A stretch of DNA of 64,000 bases from Planctomycetota bacterium (lineage in GTDB: Bacteria; Planctomycetota; Uabimicrobiia; Uabimicrobiales; Uabimicrobiaceae). Position 1 is the stretch's first letter. The number at the start of each line of letters is the position of its first letter. A program made the translations under genes and the position numbers. The DNA lies in NCBI GenBank assembly GCA_029260735.1, contig JAJDCR010000081.1:62001-126000 (forward strand), written 5' to 3'. This document shows, in pieces, positions 8,904 through 17,357 of this stretch. The notes under the pieces were generated by a model. It did not search any database. It saw nothing but the letters and a program-made list of their open reading frames with translations, and was not told where the DNA came from.

Positions 8904-10298
8904 TTATTCCTCTAAGGCTCCCAAACGACCACCAACAGCTTCTGCTAAATGCTCTAGAGCTTTTTCATATTCACCGTTGGCTCGAGGTTTTGCTTTCGGG
9001 TTAAGAATTAGACGAGGGGTAATTACTCTAAAAATGTAAGGGGTTCTTCTAAACATATCTACTACTTGCTTAGGGTTTTCTAACATTTTTGGAATAGAGA
9101 TATCTTTTCCATCCGTTAAAATAATGACCTGAGTTTTTCGACGATGTTTCCCTATTTCTGTGCCTGCTCGGATAAGGCACGAACGTAAGCTAGTCTCACC
9201 TCCTATTCGTATTTTGCGGAGAAAGTCATTCAGGCGTTTGGTAGTCTTATCATTTAATATTTTCAGCCCCCTCAAGGCACTTGTTGGCTTATCTGTATAG
9301 GTCATAATATTAACATAAGTTTTTTTACCGGCCCGTTTTTCTAAGAGTCTTTGCGTTTCCTTGCGAATCTGTCCTAAAACAGGCTTCATACTAGTGCTCA
9401 CATCTAGTAAAATGATAAAAGAGTCTACTTCTATAGAAATACCTAGAAAATCTTTTTCTTTTTGGGAAGAGTTATTAGCCGAATTAGAAGGTTCACTAGA
9501 AGGAAGTTTATCAGCCAAGTTTTTCAGAGCATTGGGATCTGCATCTGGTAGATTAGAAAAAGACGGAGAAGAATCAGGAAGCTTTGAATTAGAATCACTA
9601 GTAGGAGAGTTGTCCGAAGTAAGCCCTAAGTCTTTCATTGTTTGCTCTAGGTTTTCCCAAGGGCTTAAATCTAGATCTTTCCAAGGAGTGTTCAAAAGAG
9701 AGGGGATAGAGGAACAATAGGAAAGCAAAGAAAACAAACTCAATAAAGTCATCATTGTCCAAAAAGAAGGGCGGCGTATTTTAGGAAAATGTCTTTTCGG
9801 GCTAACTTGAGCACTCAAAGCCCATTTTTGAAAGCCTAACCAACCTTTTTCAGGAGAAAACTCGTGTTCAAGAGAAGTCACACGAAAGTGAGATTTCTCT
9901 ATTGATCGAACCAAGTTTTGTTGACTAATGCGGATGGCTTCCTGCTCATCATAGGTATCCTCTTTTTGTATTAGAGAAAAACGCACGCGTTTTCCCGCAT
10001 TGTCATTTTGTGTAGCCACTACAAAGTCAGAAGAAATAACGAGGTTTTCATAACCTTTGATTTTTCTTAGATTTTCTAGAGCGAGGATCAAAAAACATAG
10101 ATCTTCTTGGGTTTGACGTTGGTAGCTCAAATTATCTTCAAAAAAAAGACGTAGTCCGCAAATACTACTTCCCGTAGATTCTCTTTTTTTAGAAGAAAAA
10201 CCTAGTTTATTCTGACGACTAAAATCAGAAGAAATAAAGTAGGGAGTGACATTTTTCGTTTCTCTTAAGATTTCCCCAAAAGATTTTTCAGTGTTCAT
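8904..10298 (-). CDS. Membrane-anchored von Willebrand factor A domain protein
   Basis: A 464-residue protein in three parts: an N-terminal soluble region of about 175 residues, one membrane helix (about 179-200) and, after a Ser/Pro/Asn-rich linker (about 225-282), a VWA domain. The metal-ion-dependent adhesion site is complete: DVSTS at 299-303, a Thr in GGETSLRS near 370, and LTDGKD near 395. VWA domains of this kind act as metal-dependent protein-binding modules. Residues around 45-105 read like a strand-rich domain with LRLFFEDN. It stands directly upstream of the SrfC-like gene with a two-base gap, so it is probably co-translated and may anchor that complex to the membrane. Which face the VWA domain occupies is uncertain. 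Confidence 0.82.
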   Translation of the reverse strand: MNTEKSFGEILRETKNVTPYFISSDFSRQNKLGFSSKKRESTGSSICGLRLFFEDNLSYQRQTQEDLCFLILALENLRKIKGYENLVISSDFVVATQNDNAGKRVRFSLIQKEDTYDEQEAIRISQQNLVRSIEKSHFRVTSLEHEFSPEKGWLGFQKWALSAQVSPKRHFPKIRRPSFWTMMTLLSLFSLLSYCSSIPSLLNTPWKDLDLSPWENLEQTMKDLGLTSDNSPTSDSNSKLPDSSPSFSNLPDADPNALKNLADKLPSSEPSNSANNSSQKEKDFLGISIEVDSFIILLDVSTSMKPVLGQIRKETQRLLEKRAGKKTYVNIMTYTDKPTSALRGLKILNDKTTKRLNDFLRKIRIGGETSLRSCLIRAGTEIGKHRRKTQVIILTDGKDISIPKMLENPKQVVDMFRRTPYIFRVITPRLILNPKAKPRANGEYEKALEHLAEAVGGRLGALEE

Positions 10299-10410
10299 AG
10301 ACTCAACTTATTTTCTTTAAGGTGCCTTAGATTTTTAGTAGCCTATACTATTAAAGAGTATAGAAAGAAAGTCATCGATTTTCCAGAAATAAACAAAGCC
10401 TTCTTCTTTA

Positions 10411-11697
10411 CTACTTAATTCCATCATTGTAAGGGAAAAAATTATCCCACAAAAAATCTACTCTTTTACACGCTTCGGGAAGTGAAAGAACTTGGTAAAA
10501 TTTAATGTTTTCTTTTTCTTCCACCTTGCATAGATCTAACTCGCAAAGCTTTTTTAAAGCATCGTCTACTTCAAAATCTAGATTTGTCCCGTATTTTTCC
10601 CAAAACCAAGTTTCGACTTCCTTATCAAGTTGCTCTTCACTTAACGGCTCTTTGTTATGCAAAAGAAAGTAGTAGGCTAAAATAGCTTCCTTCACCTCTT
10701 CTTCTTCAGCGGTGTCTATGAGATGACTGAAAACTCCGGCATTGTTATCTAAGTTTTTAAAATAAAGATTTTCAGAAAGCACTTTCATAAACTTGATCTT
10801 TCGATTCTTATACTTATCCCACTGCCTCCAAGCATAACCTAAAATTGCTCCTAGAGCCGTGCCCGCTCCGAGTAAAAGAGCCATCTGAGTAGAGCTCACT
10901 TGAGCAAAGTCGCCGTTTGACAAAAGGGCCCGAAAGACAAGGAAGAGAACAGGAACAGCCGCAATAATGGCGAGTCCTTTAGTACCTAAAATTCCTATTC
11001 CTCCCAGAGCCGCGGGAATCCAAATCAAGAGCTTGTCTTTGAGTTTCATTCCAACTTGGGTATTGGGAAAAAGCATCTCTAGATCATCTTTAGGAATATT
11101 TTTAAAGAGTTTGATAATCATACTGCCTGGCTCAAATATTATATCTCGACGTTTTTTATTTTGAAAATGCTCTTCGTTCTTAAATTTCACTAACATTGCC
11201 ACGCGCTGAAAAGTGGGAACCTCAATCTCTTCTTTTTTGAAAAACATTTTCTTTACCGTTGTTTTATAAGTAGCGTCTCCTCGCCAAAACAAAAGCTGCT
11301 TTTCAAAATCATCAAAATCGACATACAAACTCACCTCAAAAAGAGACTCTCTTTCCAAAGAATTTTCCAGTTGCTCTTGGGTAATTTGCTTGTAGTTTGC
11401 ATTTAGAAGAACCTCCTCAAACTTGCTCACCAATTCCCCTTCACATTTTTCGAGGTAATCAGAAGAGTAATCGCGGTCACTTTTGGTATCCTTATCGGGA
11501 TTAAAGGGATGGTAGCTATTCTTGAGTGCTTCCATTTTTTGATGAAACTGAAAGTGATATAGACTTTCTAAAATTTGAGAAAAAGACTGAAATTCTTTTT
11601 TTTCTTCCTCTCTCCATTCTTCTTCCTCACAAATCATCTGAATGATTTCAACTTTTGTATAAGGAATGAATTTTTCTCGTGTACTTTCTGGGCTCAT
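10411..11697 (-). CDS. DUF3754 (TMEM143-like) membrane protein
   Basis: A 428-residue protein. The ATG at 11697 is preferred over a TTG 18 bases upstream because AAGGA lies six bases before it. The DUF3754 signature is clear: LFKNIPKDDLEMLFPN, then KLKDKLLIWIPA, two hydrophobic helices (about 240-285), a WRQWDKYKNRK segment, LYFKNLDNNAGV and EEEEVKEAILAYYFLL. DUF3754 is shared by bacteria, plants and mitochondrial TMEM143 and has no established function. It is the first gene of the minus-strand set leading to the VWA, SrfC-like and SrfB-like genes, separated from the VWA gene by 112 bases. A divergent regulatory region with an inverted repeat lies just upstream. Confidence 0.85.
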   Translation of the reverse strand: MSPESTREKFIPYTKVEIIQMICEEEEWREEEKKEFQSFSQILESLYHFQFHQKMEALKNSYHPFNPDKDTKSDRDYSSDYLEKCEGELVSKFEEVLLNANYKQITQEQLENSLERESLFEVSLYVDFDDFEKQLLFWRGDATYKTTVKKMFFKKEEIEVPTFQRVAMLVKFKNEEHFQNKKRRDIIFEPGSMIIKLFKNIPKDDLEMLFPNTQVGMKLKDKLLIWIPAALGGIGILGTKGLAIIAAVPVLFLVFRALLSNGDFAQVSSTQMALLLGAGTALGAILGYAWRQWDKYKNRKIKFMKVLSENLYFKNLDNNAGVFSHLIDTAEEEEVKEAILAYYFLLHNKEPLSEEQLDKEVETWFWEKYGTNLDFEVDDALKKLCELDLCKVEEKENIKFYQVLSLPEACKRVDFLWDNFFPYNDGIK

Positions 11698-11772
11698 TGA
11701 TAATCCTTCTATCAAATGGAATCAAAAACTATTGGTTTTCACTAATCTCTGGGCTAATTCTATAGGTGCTTG

Positions 11773-11794
11773 GAGCTAATTTAAAGATTAGCTC
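11773..11794. promoter_or_regulatory. Inverted repeat in a divergent intergenic region (possible operator)
   Basis: GAGCTAAT and ATTAGCTC form a perfect 8-bp inverted repeat with a 6-base spacer between the divergent DUF3754 and DUF58 genes. A TATACT hexamer at 11809-11814 could be a -10 element for the plus-strand genes. The position suits an operator controlling both directions, but no regulator is identified and such a repeat could also form by chance in AT-rich DNA. Confidence 0.35.
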
Positions 11795-11840
11795 TAAAAC
11801 AAATCCACTATACTTTACAACACAGTAATTATTTAATATA

Positions 11841-13163
11841 ATGGTAAACAGATTACCAGACAAAAATTATCAGCAAAGCAGCATTATGAAAAAAAAATTT
11901 AGCCTTGGACAAGAAACTCCTTTTTTCCGAAAAGCACGTTATAGCTGGCTCTTTGACTTAACCCCTAGCAGCCGTGCTCTTTTCATAGGAAGTCTTATTG
12001 CTATCTTTAACTTTGCTGGTTATCATTCAACGAATGTAGATACCTACATTTTAATAGGTTTTTTTGCTGTACTCGGAGGATTTTCTTTAGCTTTAGTCGG
12101 ATTTTACCGACCAAACTTAGAACTAACCCATACCTTACCTAGCCGAGCCGTCTGCGGAGAAAAATTTCCTTTTTCTGTTCTAGTGAAAAATACCTCTTCT
12201 CAAACAGCTTGGGATCTTGTTCTCCAAGCAGGTCTAACAGATAATTATATCAATGTTGAACCAGAAAAACAGTTCATTCCTTATCTAAAAAAAGGTGAAG
12301 AACAAGATTTTTATCTATCGGTACATTTTAATAAAAGAGGGAATCATGTTTTTCCCGGTCTTAGAATAGATACAACCTTCCCCTTTGGACTGTTTTGCTT
12401 AGGGTGTTCTCGCCAAGGAGAAACTCTTCTCATCATCTATCCTCTTTTCTTTCCTTTAGAAAACCTCACAATTCCCATAGGAAGAAAGTACCACCCAGGA
12501 GGAGTTGCTCTAGTTAGTCAGGTGGGAGACTCTATGGAGTATATTGGAAACCGAGAATACCACAAAGGTGATGACCTAAGAAAAATCGATTGGCGTTCTT
12601 GGGCCCGTCTCCAAAAACCTATTGTTCGAGAATACCAGCAAGAATACTTTTGCCGAGTAGCTTTGGTTTTAGACACACAAATGCCTCCTTTCAATAAAAA
12701 AAGAAGGAAAAAAGCAAATGAAGAAACAAAAGATCATTTTGAGGCAAGCTTAAGCCTTTCTGCTGCAATTGCAGATTTTCTCTCACGCCAGGAACACATC
12801 ATAGATATATTCGCTGCTGGCCCTCAAATCTATCTACTAGAATCCGGGCGATCTCTCGCTCATATGGATCAGATCTTAGAGGTTTTAGCTTGCCTAGAGT
12901 TCTGTCAAGAGAACCCCTTTGCAGAAATTGAATCTATGGTTTTAGAAAGAATGAGTCTACTCACCTCCGTCATAGTAGTCCTCTTACAGCTCGATTCTGC
13001 TCGAGTCCATTTTTTAGAAAAGCTTTCTCAATATGATGTCGGGCTAAAAGTAATTCTTTGCACAAGTGAGCAGATTACAAATCCTTTTGAAGGAAAAAAC
13101 CGAATAGATTTCCAAACCATAAAGCCTGACTCTATCATGGACGGGAAAATATTAGAGCTATGA
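11841..13163 (+). CDS. DUF58 family membrane protein
   Basis: A 440-residue protein with two membrane helices (about 45-60 and 69-88), a beta-rich region (about 90-215), then the DUF58 signature DDLRKIDWRSWARLQKP (244-260) followed by a VWA-like fold (VALVLDTQ near 273-280). DUF58 proteins are typical partners of MoxR AAA ATPases and transglutaminase-like membrane proteins; that trio is encoded here in order. The next gene overlaps the stop by four bases (ATGA), so the two are translationally coupled. An internal ATG at 11886 would remove 15 residues; neither start has a strong Shine-Dalgarno, so the N-terminus is uncertain. Likely role: scaffold or substrate adaptor for the MoxR chaperone, in envelope maturation (inference). 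Confidence 0.9.
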   Translation: MVNRLPDKNYQQSSIMKKKFSLGQETPFFRKARYSWLFDLTPSSRALFIGSLIAIFNFAGYHSTNVDTYILIGFFAVLGGFSLALVGFYRPNLELTHTLPSRAVCGEKFPFSVLVKNTSSQTAWDLVLQAGLTDNYINVEPEKQFIPYLKKGEEQDFYLSVHFNKRGNHVFPGLRIDTTFPFGLFCLGCSRQGETLLIIYPLFFPLENLTIPIGRKYHPGGVALVSQVGDSMEYIGNREYHKGDDLRKIDWRSWARLQKPIVREYQQEYFCRVALVLDTQMPPFNKKRRKKANEETKDHFEASLSLSAAIADFLSRQEHIIDIFAAGPQIYLLESGRSLAHMDQILEVLACLEFCQENPFAEIESMVLERMSLLTSVIVVLLQLDSARVHFLEKLSQYDVGLKVILCTSEQITNPFEGKNRIDFQTIKPDSIMDGKILEL

Positions 13164-15163
13164 ACAAACAACAGCGCTTATTAGAAATAGGTTTAGTTTT
13201 TACGGCCCTGTCCTGTTTTTTAACAGCAATGTACTTTACTTTTGCAAAAGGTTATCACACAGAACTCGTTTGGCTTTTCTTCTTGTACCCTTTTTTATTC
13301 TTAGCTTATTCTGTTAAACCTCGTTTTGTTTTTCACTCTACTCAACAAAAAATCATCCTAGCCTTAGTTTCTCTTCTTTTTTTCTGGAAACACATAAATT
13401 ATCCTTGTTTAGCAAAAATCTATACAGTAGTAGATATATCCATAGTTTTTCATTTTGGTAGTGCTTGTCTCGTGTTAGGAACATTAGAACTTTACCAAAA
13501 AAGAAGCCAAGAAAGCATTACTTTTTTAGTTCTATATAGTTACTTAGCTTTGGTCACATCAAGCTACACTTTAGTAACAAACTATTTTTTATTATTCCTA
13601 ACGATTTATGTCTCCCTTTTACTTTTTCTCAATCGTTCGCTTCTCTATCAAAAAATCCCCTCCCAAAGTGATTTTCCTCGAAAAATATGGCGCTGGAGCT
13701 TTCTCTCTTGTCTTCTGCTCTGTCTTGTTGCAGGTAAGCTCCTTCATCTCTATCGCGAAGAGCTAAACGCTTGGCAACCTCTTAATTTATTTGACAGCGG
13801 AAAAAAAAAGTACCAAGGAGGTTTCTCACCTATTTCAGTATTGGGATCAAAAGAGATCAGCGTATCCCGCGACCCTGTTTTACGCTACTTTGCTCCTCGA
13901 GGCAAATACTACCTAAGAGGAAAAGTATTTGATACCTATTCACACGGAAGCTGGCAACTTTCCTTTGAAAAAATGACCGCGCTTAAGACAACACAATTAC
14001 CAGAAAAGAACCATCAATTATTTTACACCACACCCAGTTTTCGTCCTGATTCTCTCAAAAGCGGGAATTGGACAAAAATTATTTTCTTACAAAACCGGCA
14101 GCCCTTTATTTTTGCTCCTCTTAGTTATATCTTAGTCAAAGGCGACCAAGAAAAGACTATATATCGTAATAAAGAAGGGGTGATACGTTCTCCTGCTCTT
14201 TTCGATAAAGTGACATTTTTTATCTACCAAGTAAAGTCATTACAAACTCGTACTTTTAAAATTTCTCCTTTTGACTATCGGCGATACACAAGAGTGCCCA
14301 AAGAAGAAAAAGATTATTTTTATCAATTCGCTCACCAAATTGCAGGAGAAGAAAAAAAACCGCGAGTTATTGCTGCAAAAATACGCCAGTACCTTCGCCT
14401 CAATCATCGATATGCACGGGAAATCCAACTAGATCCAAAGATAGATCCCATTCGCAACTTTCTGGAGAAAAACAAGGCCGGACACTGCGAGATGTTTGCC
14501 TCATCCTTTGTTATGCTAGCGCGATCTTTAGGAGTTCCTGCTCGTTACGTTACAGGATACTATGCTCATGAATGGAATTCTTGGGGAAATTTTGTCACCG
14601 TACGTTCTTGTGATGCTCATGCCTGGGCAGAAGTTTTTTTTTCTGAGCAAGGTTGGGTCAAGATCGAACCCACCGCACCTGCTAGCCTAAATCAATTGCT
14701 ACAGGATTACCGAGGAACAGGAGAAAAGTTGAGAGAAGCTCTTTCAGAGTATTTTCGAGTTTTTTTTGGTTCTTTTTGGAATCATTTGTTTGTTTATATT
14801 TTCGTTGGAATGATTTGCTTTTTACTCATAATTAAACAAATCATCTTTCTTCAAAAAAAATCTACTCCTAAAAAAACAAAAAAAGTGATATCTTCTTCGC
14901 TTCAAATTTCTTCTGAAGTGACCACATTAAGAGCCATTTTAAACCAAGTAGAGAATTCTATTGAGCAGCATTACCGGAAAAAGCATTCTTATGAAACACT
15001 TAGAGAGTATTACCAACAAGCAAAGCCAAAACTACCTAGTAAGTTCTCTGCTCTTACCAAAACTATTCTTCACCAAAGTGAAAACATACTTTACAATGAA
15101 AATCCCACTAAAGAAAATTTACGAACATTAGAAAACAAATGGAAACAAGCACAAGAGGAATAA
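13160..15163 (+). CDS. TgpA-like membrane transglutaminase/protease-like protein
   Basis: A 667-residue protein with about six N-terminal membrane helices (10-195), an exported middle region, a transglutaminase-like (TGc) domain (about 380-510), one more membrane helix (about 540-560) and a cytosolic tail of DUF4129 type. The catalytic Cys is in GHCE (Cys443) and the His in DAHAWAEVF (His487). The third residue, normally Asp in a DPT motif, appears as Glu in KIEPTAP (Glu503). The topology places the TGc domain outside the cytoplasmic membrane. Bacterial homologues such as TgpA are essential or envelope-related but their substrate is not settled. It is coupled to DUF58 by ATGA and lies six bases before moxR. 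Confidence 0.9.
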   Translation: MNKQQRLLEIGLVFTALSCFLTAMYFTFAKGYHTELVWLFFLYPFLFLAYSVKPRFVFHSTQQKIILALVSLLFFWKHINYPCLAKIYTVVDISIVFHFGSACLVLGTLELYQKRSQESITFLVLYSYLALVTSSYTLVTNYFLLFLTIYVSLLLFLNRSLLYQKIPSQSDFPRKIWRWSFLSCLLLCLVAGKLLHLYREELNAWQPLNLFDSGKKKYQGGFSPISVLGSKEISVSRDPVLRYFAPRGKYYLRGKVFDTYSHGSWQLSFEKMTALKTTQLPEKNHQLFYTTPSFRPDSLKSGNWTKIIFLQNRQPFIFAPLSYILVKGDQEKTIYRNKEGVIRSPALFDKVTFFIYQVKSLQTRTFKISPFDYRRYTRVPKEEKDYFYQFAHQIAGEEKKPRVIAAKIRQYLRLNHRYAREIQLDPKIDPIRNFLEKNKAGHCEMFASSFVMLARSLGVPARYVTGYYAHEWNSWGNFVTVRSCDAHAWAEVFFSEQGWVKIEPTAPASLNQLLQDYRGTGEKLREALSEYFRVFFGSFWNHLFVYIFVGMICFLLIIKQIIFLQKKSTPKKTKKVISSSLQISSEVTTLRAILNQVENSIEQHYRKKHSYETLREYYQQAKPKLPSKFSALTKTILHQSENILYNENPTKENLRTLENKWKQAQEE

Positions 15164-15169
15164 AGAAGC

Positions 15170-16117
15170 ATGACCACGGAAGAAAATCCTAAGCCTACTA
15201 TTTTCTTAGACATACTAAATAGTTTAGAAAAAGTCATCCAAGGCAAAACCAATGTACTCAAAAAAATATTAGTGGCTTTTTTTGCAGGAGGACATATTCT
15301 TTTAGAAGATGTTCCCGGAGTGGGAAAAACCACTCTCGCTAAATCTTTGGCGGCATCTCTACAGGCTTCCTATCAAAGAATTCAGTTTACTCCTGATCTT
15401 CTTCCGACAGATATTACAGGGAGCACCATCTATCAGCCAAAAACAGGTGAATTTACTTTTCGGCCAGGTCCTGTTTTTTGCAACATTCTGCTCGCTGACG
15501 AAATTAATCGTTCTTCCCCTCGAACTCAATCGGCTCTTTTAGAGGCAATGAGTGAACGGCAAATAACAGTAGAAGGGAAAGCAATGCCTTTAGATGACAT
15601 GTTCATTGTCATAGCAACGCAAAATCCCATAGAATTTCATGGAACCTATCCTCTCCCTGAGGCCCAGCTAGATCGTTTTCTTATGAGATTAGAGCTGGGC
15701 TATCCTCAAAGAGAGCATGAGTTGTTTATGCTCTTTCAGCAACGCAAAGGACATCCTTTAGAGGCTCTCTCCTCTGTTGTAAGTTATGAAGAAATTCAAA
15801 AAGCAAAAGAGAATATCCAAGAGGTAGAAATAAAAGAGAGAGTAGCCTCTTACTTACTTTCGATTGTGGAAGCTTCGCGCCAGGATATAAAAGTAAGACT
15901 AGGAGTCAGTCCCCGTGGTAGCTTAGCTTTGTTTCGGACAACACAAGTATGGGCTTGGTCACAAGGAAGAAAATATGCCATCCCTGATGATGTCAAAAGC
16001 GTTGCCACAGCGGTACTTTCCCATCGGCTAGTTTTAGAAACTAAAGCCCGACACTCAGGAATTACAAAAGAAGAAATCATCAAGGAGATACTTCATCAAG
16101 TAAAGGTTCCTACTTGA
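15170..16117 (+). CDS. MoxR-family AAA+ ATPase
   Basis: A 315-residue cytosolic AAA+ protein of standard MoxR length. Walker A is DVPGVGKT (47-54), Walker B ILLADE (106-111) followed by INRSSPRTQSALLEAM, the MoxR hallmark, and ATQNPIE is the sensor I region. MoxR ATPases act as chaperones that remodel or insert metal into VWA/DUF58-linked partners. Here the DUF58 and transglutaminase genes immediately precede it, with a six-base gap, giving the common moxR-DUF58-TGase module in reverse order. No regulatory feature is seen between them. A second, divergent MoxR-type ATPase lies at 38059; the two are not close paralogues by eye. Confidence 0.94.
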   Translation: MTTEENPKPTIFLDILNSLEKVIQGKTNVLKKILVAFFAGGHILLEDVPGVGKTTLAKSLAASLQASYQRIQFTPDLLPTDITGSTIYQPKTGEFTFRPGPVFCNILLADEINRSSPRTQSALLEAMSERQITVEGKAMPLDDMFIVIATQNPIEFHGTYPLPEAQLDRFLMRLELGYPQREHELFMLFQQRKGHPLEALSSVVSYEEIQKAKENIQEVEIKERVASYLLSIVEASRQDIKVRLGVSPRGSLALFRTTQVWAWSQGRKYAIPDDVKSVATAVLSHRLVLETKARHSGITKEEIIKEILHQVKVPT

Positions 16118-16160
16118 GCCCCTCCCATATCCCTCTTAAAATTTGGAGTTTCGAAAACAA

Positions 16161-16883
16161 ATGGTTATATCATTTTTTAAAAAATTATTTACATCTCAAC
16201 ATCGCTTGGCAATTCTAATCCCCTATCGAGACAGAGAAGCTCATCTCGCTGAGTTTGTTCCTTACATGAAAGGATTTTTTCAGAAACATCATCCCAATTT
16301 GCCTCTTCAAATATATGTGATTGAGCAAACCCACGAAAAACTTTTCAATCGCGGAAAATTAATGAATGCAGGCTTCACCATCGCCAAAAACAATTGTGAC
16401 TATATTTGTTTCCACGACGTAGATATGCTTCCTGAAGAAGGGCATTGTAACTACTCCTACTCACCCTACCCCACACAACTAGCAACTTACTTAGATCGAT
16501 GGGATTACCAAGTCCCTCGTGCCGATGGCTGGGATGTCCGAAAATTCTACTGGGGAGGAGTAACCCTCTTTCCCAACGACTGCTACGAACTCATCAATGG
16601 TTTTTCTAACGATTATTGGGGATGGGGCTCCGAAGACATGGACTTGCACCAAAGATGCCTTCACCAAGGAATATTTCTCAAGCGACGTAATGGACGCTAT
16701 ACTTGTTTGGATCACAAAAGAGCCGATAAACAAAGTCCTAGCGCTGTAAAAAACAGAATCCGGCAAAAAACTATAAGTAACATAGACAATATTTGCGAAG
16801 AAGGATTAAACAACCTAGAGTTCAAGGTTTTAGGAGAAAAAACATTAGAAACAGATGTTTTCTTTATCACAGTGGAGATCTAG
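16161..16883 (+). CDS. Beta-1,4-galactosyltransferase-like glycosyltransferase (GT7 type)
   Basis: A 240-residue protein whose motifs follow animal beta4GalT closely: ILIPYRDRE (18-26), FNRGKLMNAGF (62-72), CFHDVDMLP (83-91, with the metal-binding DVD), FYWGGVTLF (129-137), NDYWGWGSEDMDLHQR (150-165) and a final LDHKRADKQSP with the metal-ligand-like His. Known GT7 enzymes transfer Gal, GalNAc or GlcNAc from a UDP-sugar to an acceptor. No signal peptide or membrane helix is seen, so it should be cytosolic and act on a nucleotide- or lipid-linked glycan. ATG 16161 has GGAG 12 bases upstream; a TTG at 16143 is less likely. It follows moxR by 43 bases and precedes a Fur gene by three, so it may share transcripts with functionally unrelated genes. 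Confidence 0.85.
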   Translation: MVISFFKKLFTSQHRLAILIPYRDREAHLAEFVPYMKGFFQKHHPNLPLQIYVIEQTHEKLFNRGKLMNAGFTIAKNNCDYICFHDVDMLPEEGHCNYSYSPYPTQLATYLDRWDYQVPRADGWDVRKFYWGGVTLFPNDCYELINGFSNDYWGWGSEDMDLHQRCLHQGIFLKRRNGRYTCLDHKRADKQSPSAVKNRIRQKTISNIDNICEEGLNNLEFKVLGEKTLETDVFFITVEI

Positions 16884-16886
16884 ACC

Positions 16887-17336
16887 ATGAAAGCAAACGA
16901 TCTTCTCAAAAAACTTGAATTAAACATCATTCAAAGTCTCCAGAAAAAAAATCTTCGTATCACTAAACCACGTAAAGCTATTCTTTGTATTCTCCGTCAA
17001 AACCATGGTCCTTTTTCCGCAGAGGAAATCCATCAGAAATTAGAAAATACTAGTAATTGTGATCTTGCTACCGTCTATCGCTGCTTAAAAAAATTCACAG
17101 ATAAAGATCTTATTAAAAAGTGTCACTTTGGAGATGGTTGCATTCGCTATGAATATAAAGAACTTAGCACTCACCACCATCATCATATTTTATGTCGCCA
17201 GTGTCAAAGAATTGAGCCCATAGAATATTGTTTTTTGGCTGAAATGGAAAGAATGCTAACTGACAAAGGCTACAAAAATGTTGAACATTCTTTGGAATTC
17301 TTTGGAGTTTGCCAAGACTGTCAAAAAAAACAATAA
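16887..17336 (+). CDS. Fur-family metal-responsive regulator (possibly Zur)
   Basis: A 149-residue protein of normal Fur length. It has an N-terminal winged helix (RITKPRKAILCILRQ to DLATVYRCLKKF), a His run at 96-100, then CRQC (103-106) and CQDC (142-145), the structural zinc site of the Fur superfamily. Fur proteins bind Fe, Zn, Mn or peroxide-sensing metal and repress metal uptake genes. The gene just downstream encodes a ZIP-type transporter, which favours a zinc-sensing role (Zur), but sequence alone cannot decide between Zur, Fur and PerR. GGAG lies nine bases before the ATG. I did not see a convincing Fur box in the short gaps nearby. Confidence 0.92.
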   Translation: MKANDLLKKLELNIIQSLQKKNLRITKPRKAILCILRQNHGPFSAEEIHQKLENTSNCDLATVYRCLKKFTDKDLIKKCHFGDGCIRYEYKELSTHHHHHILCRQCQRIEPIEYCFLAEMERMLTDKGYKNVEHSLEFFGVCQDCQKKQ

Positions 17337-17357
17337 CCCTGACAGGAGATCAAATTT

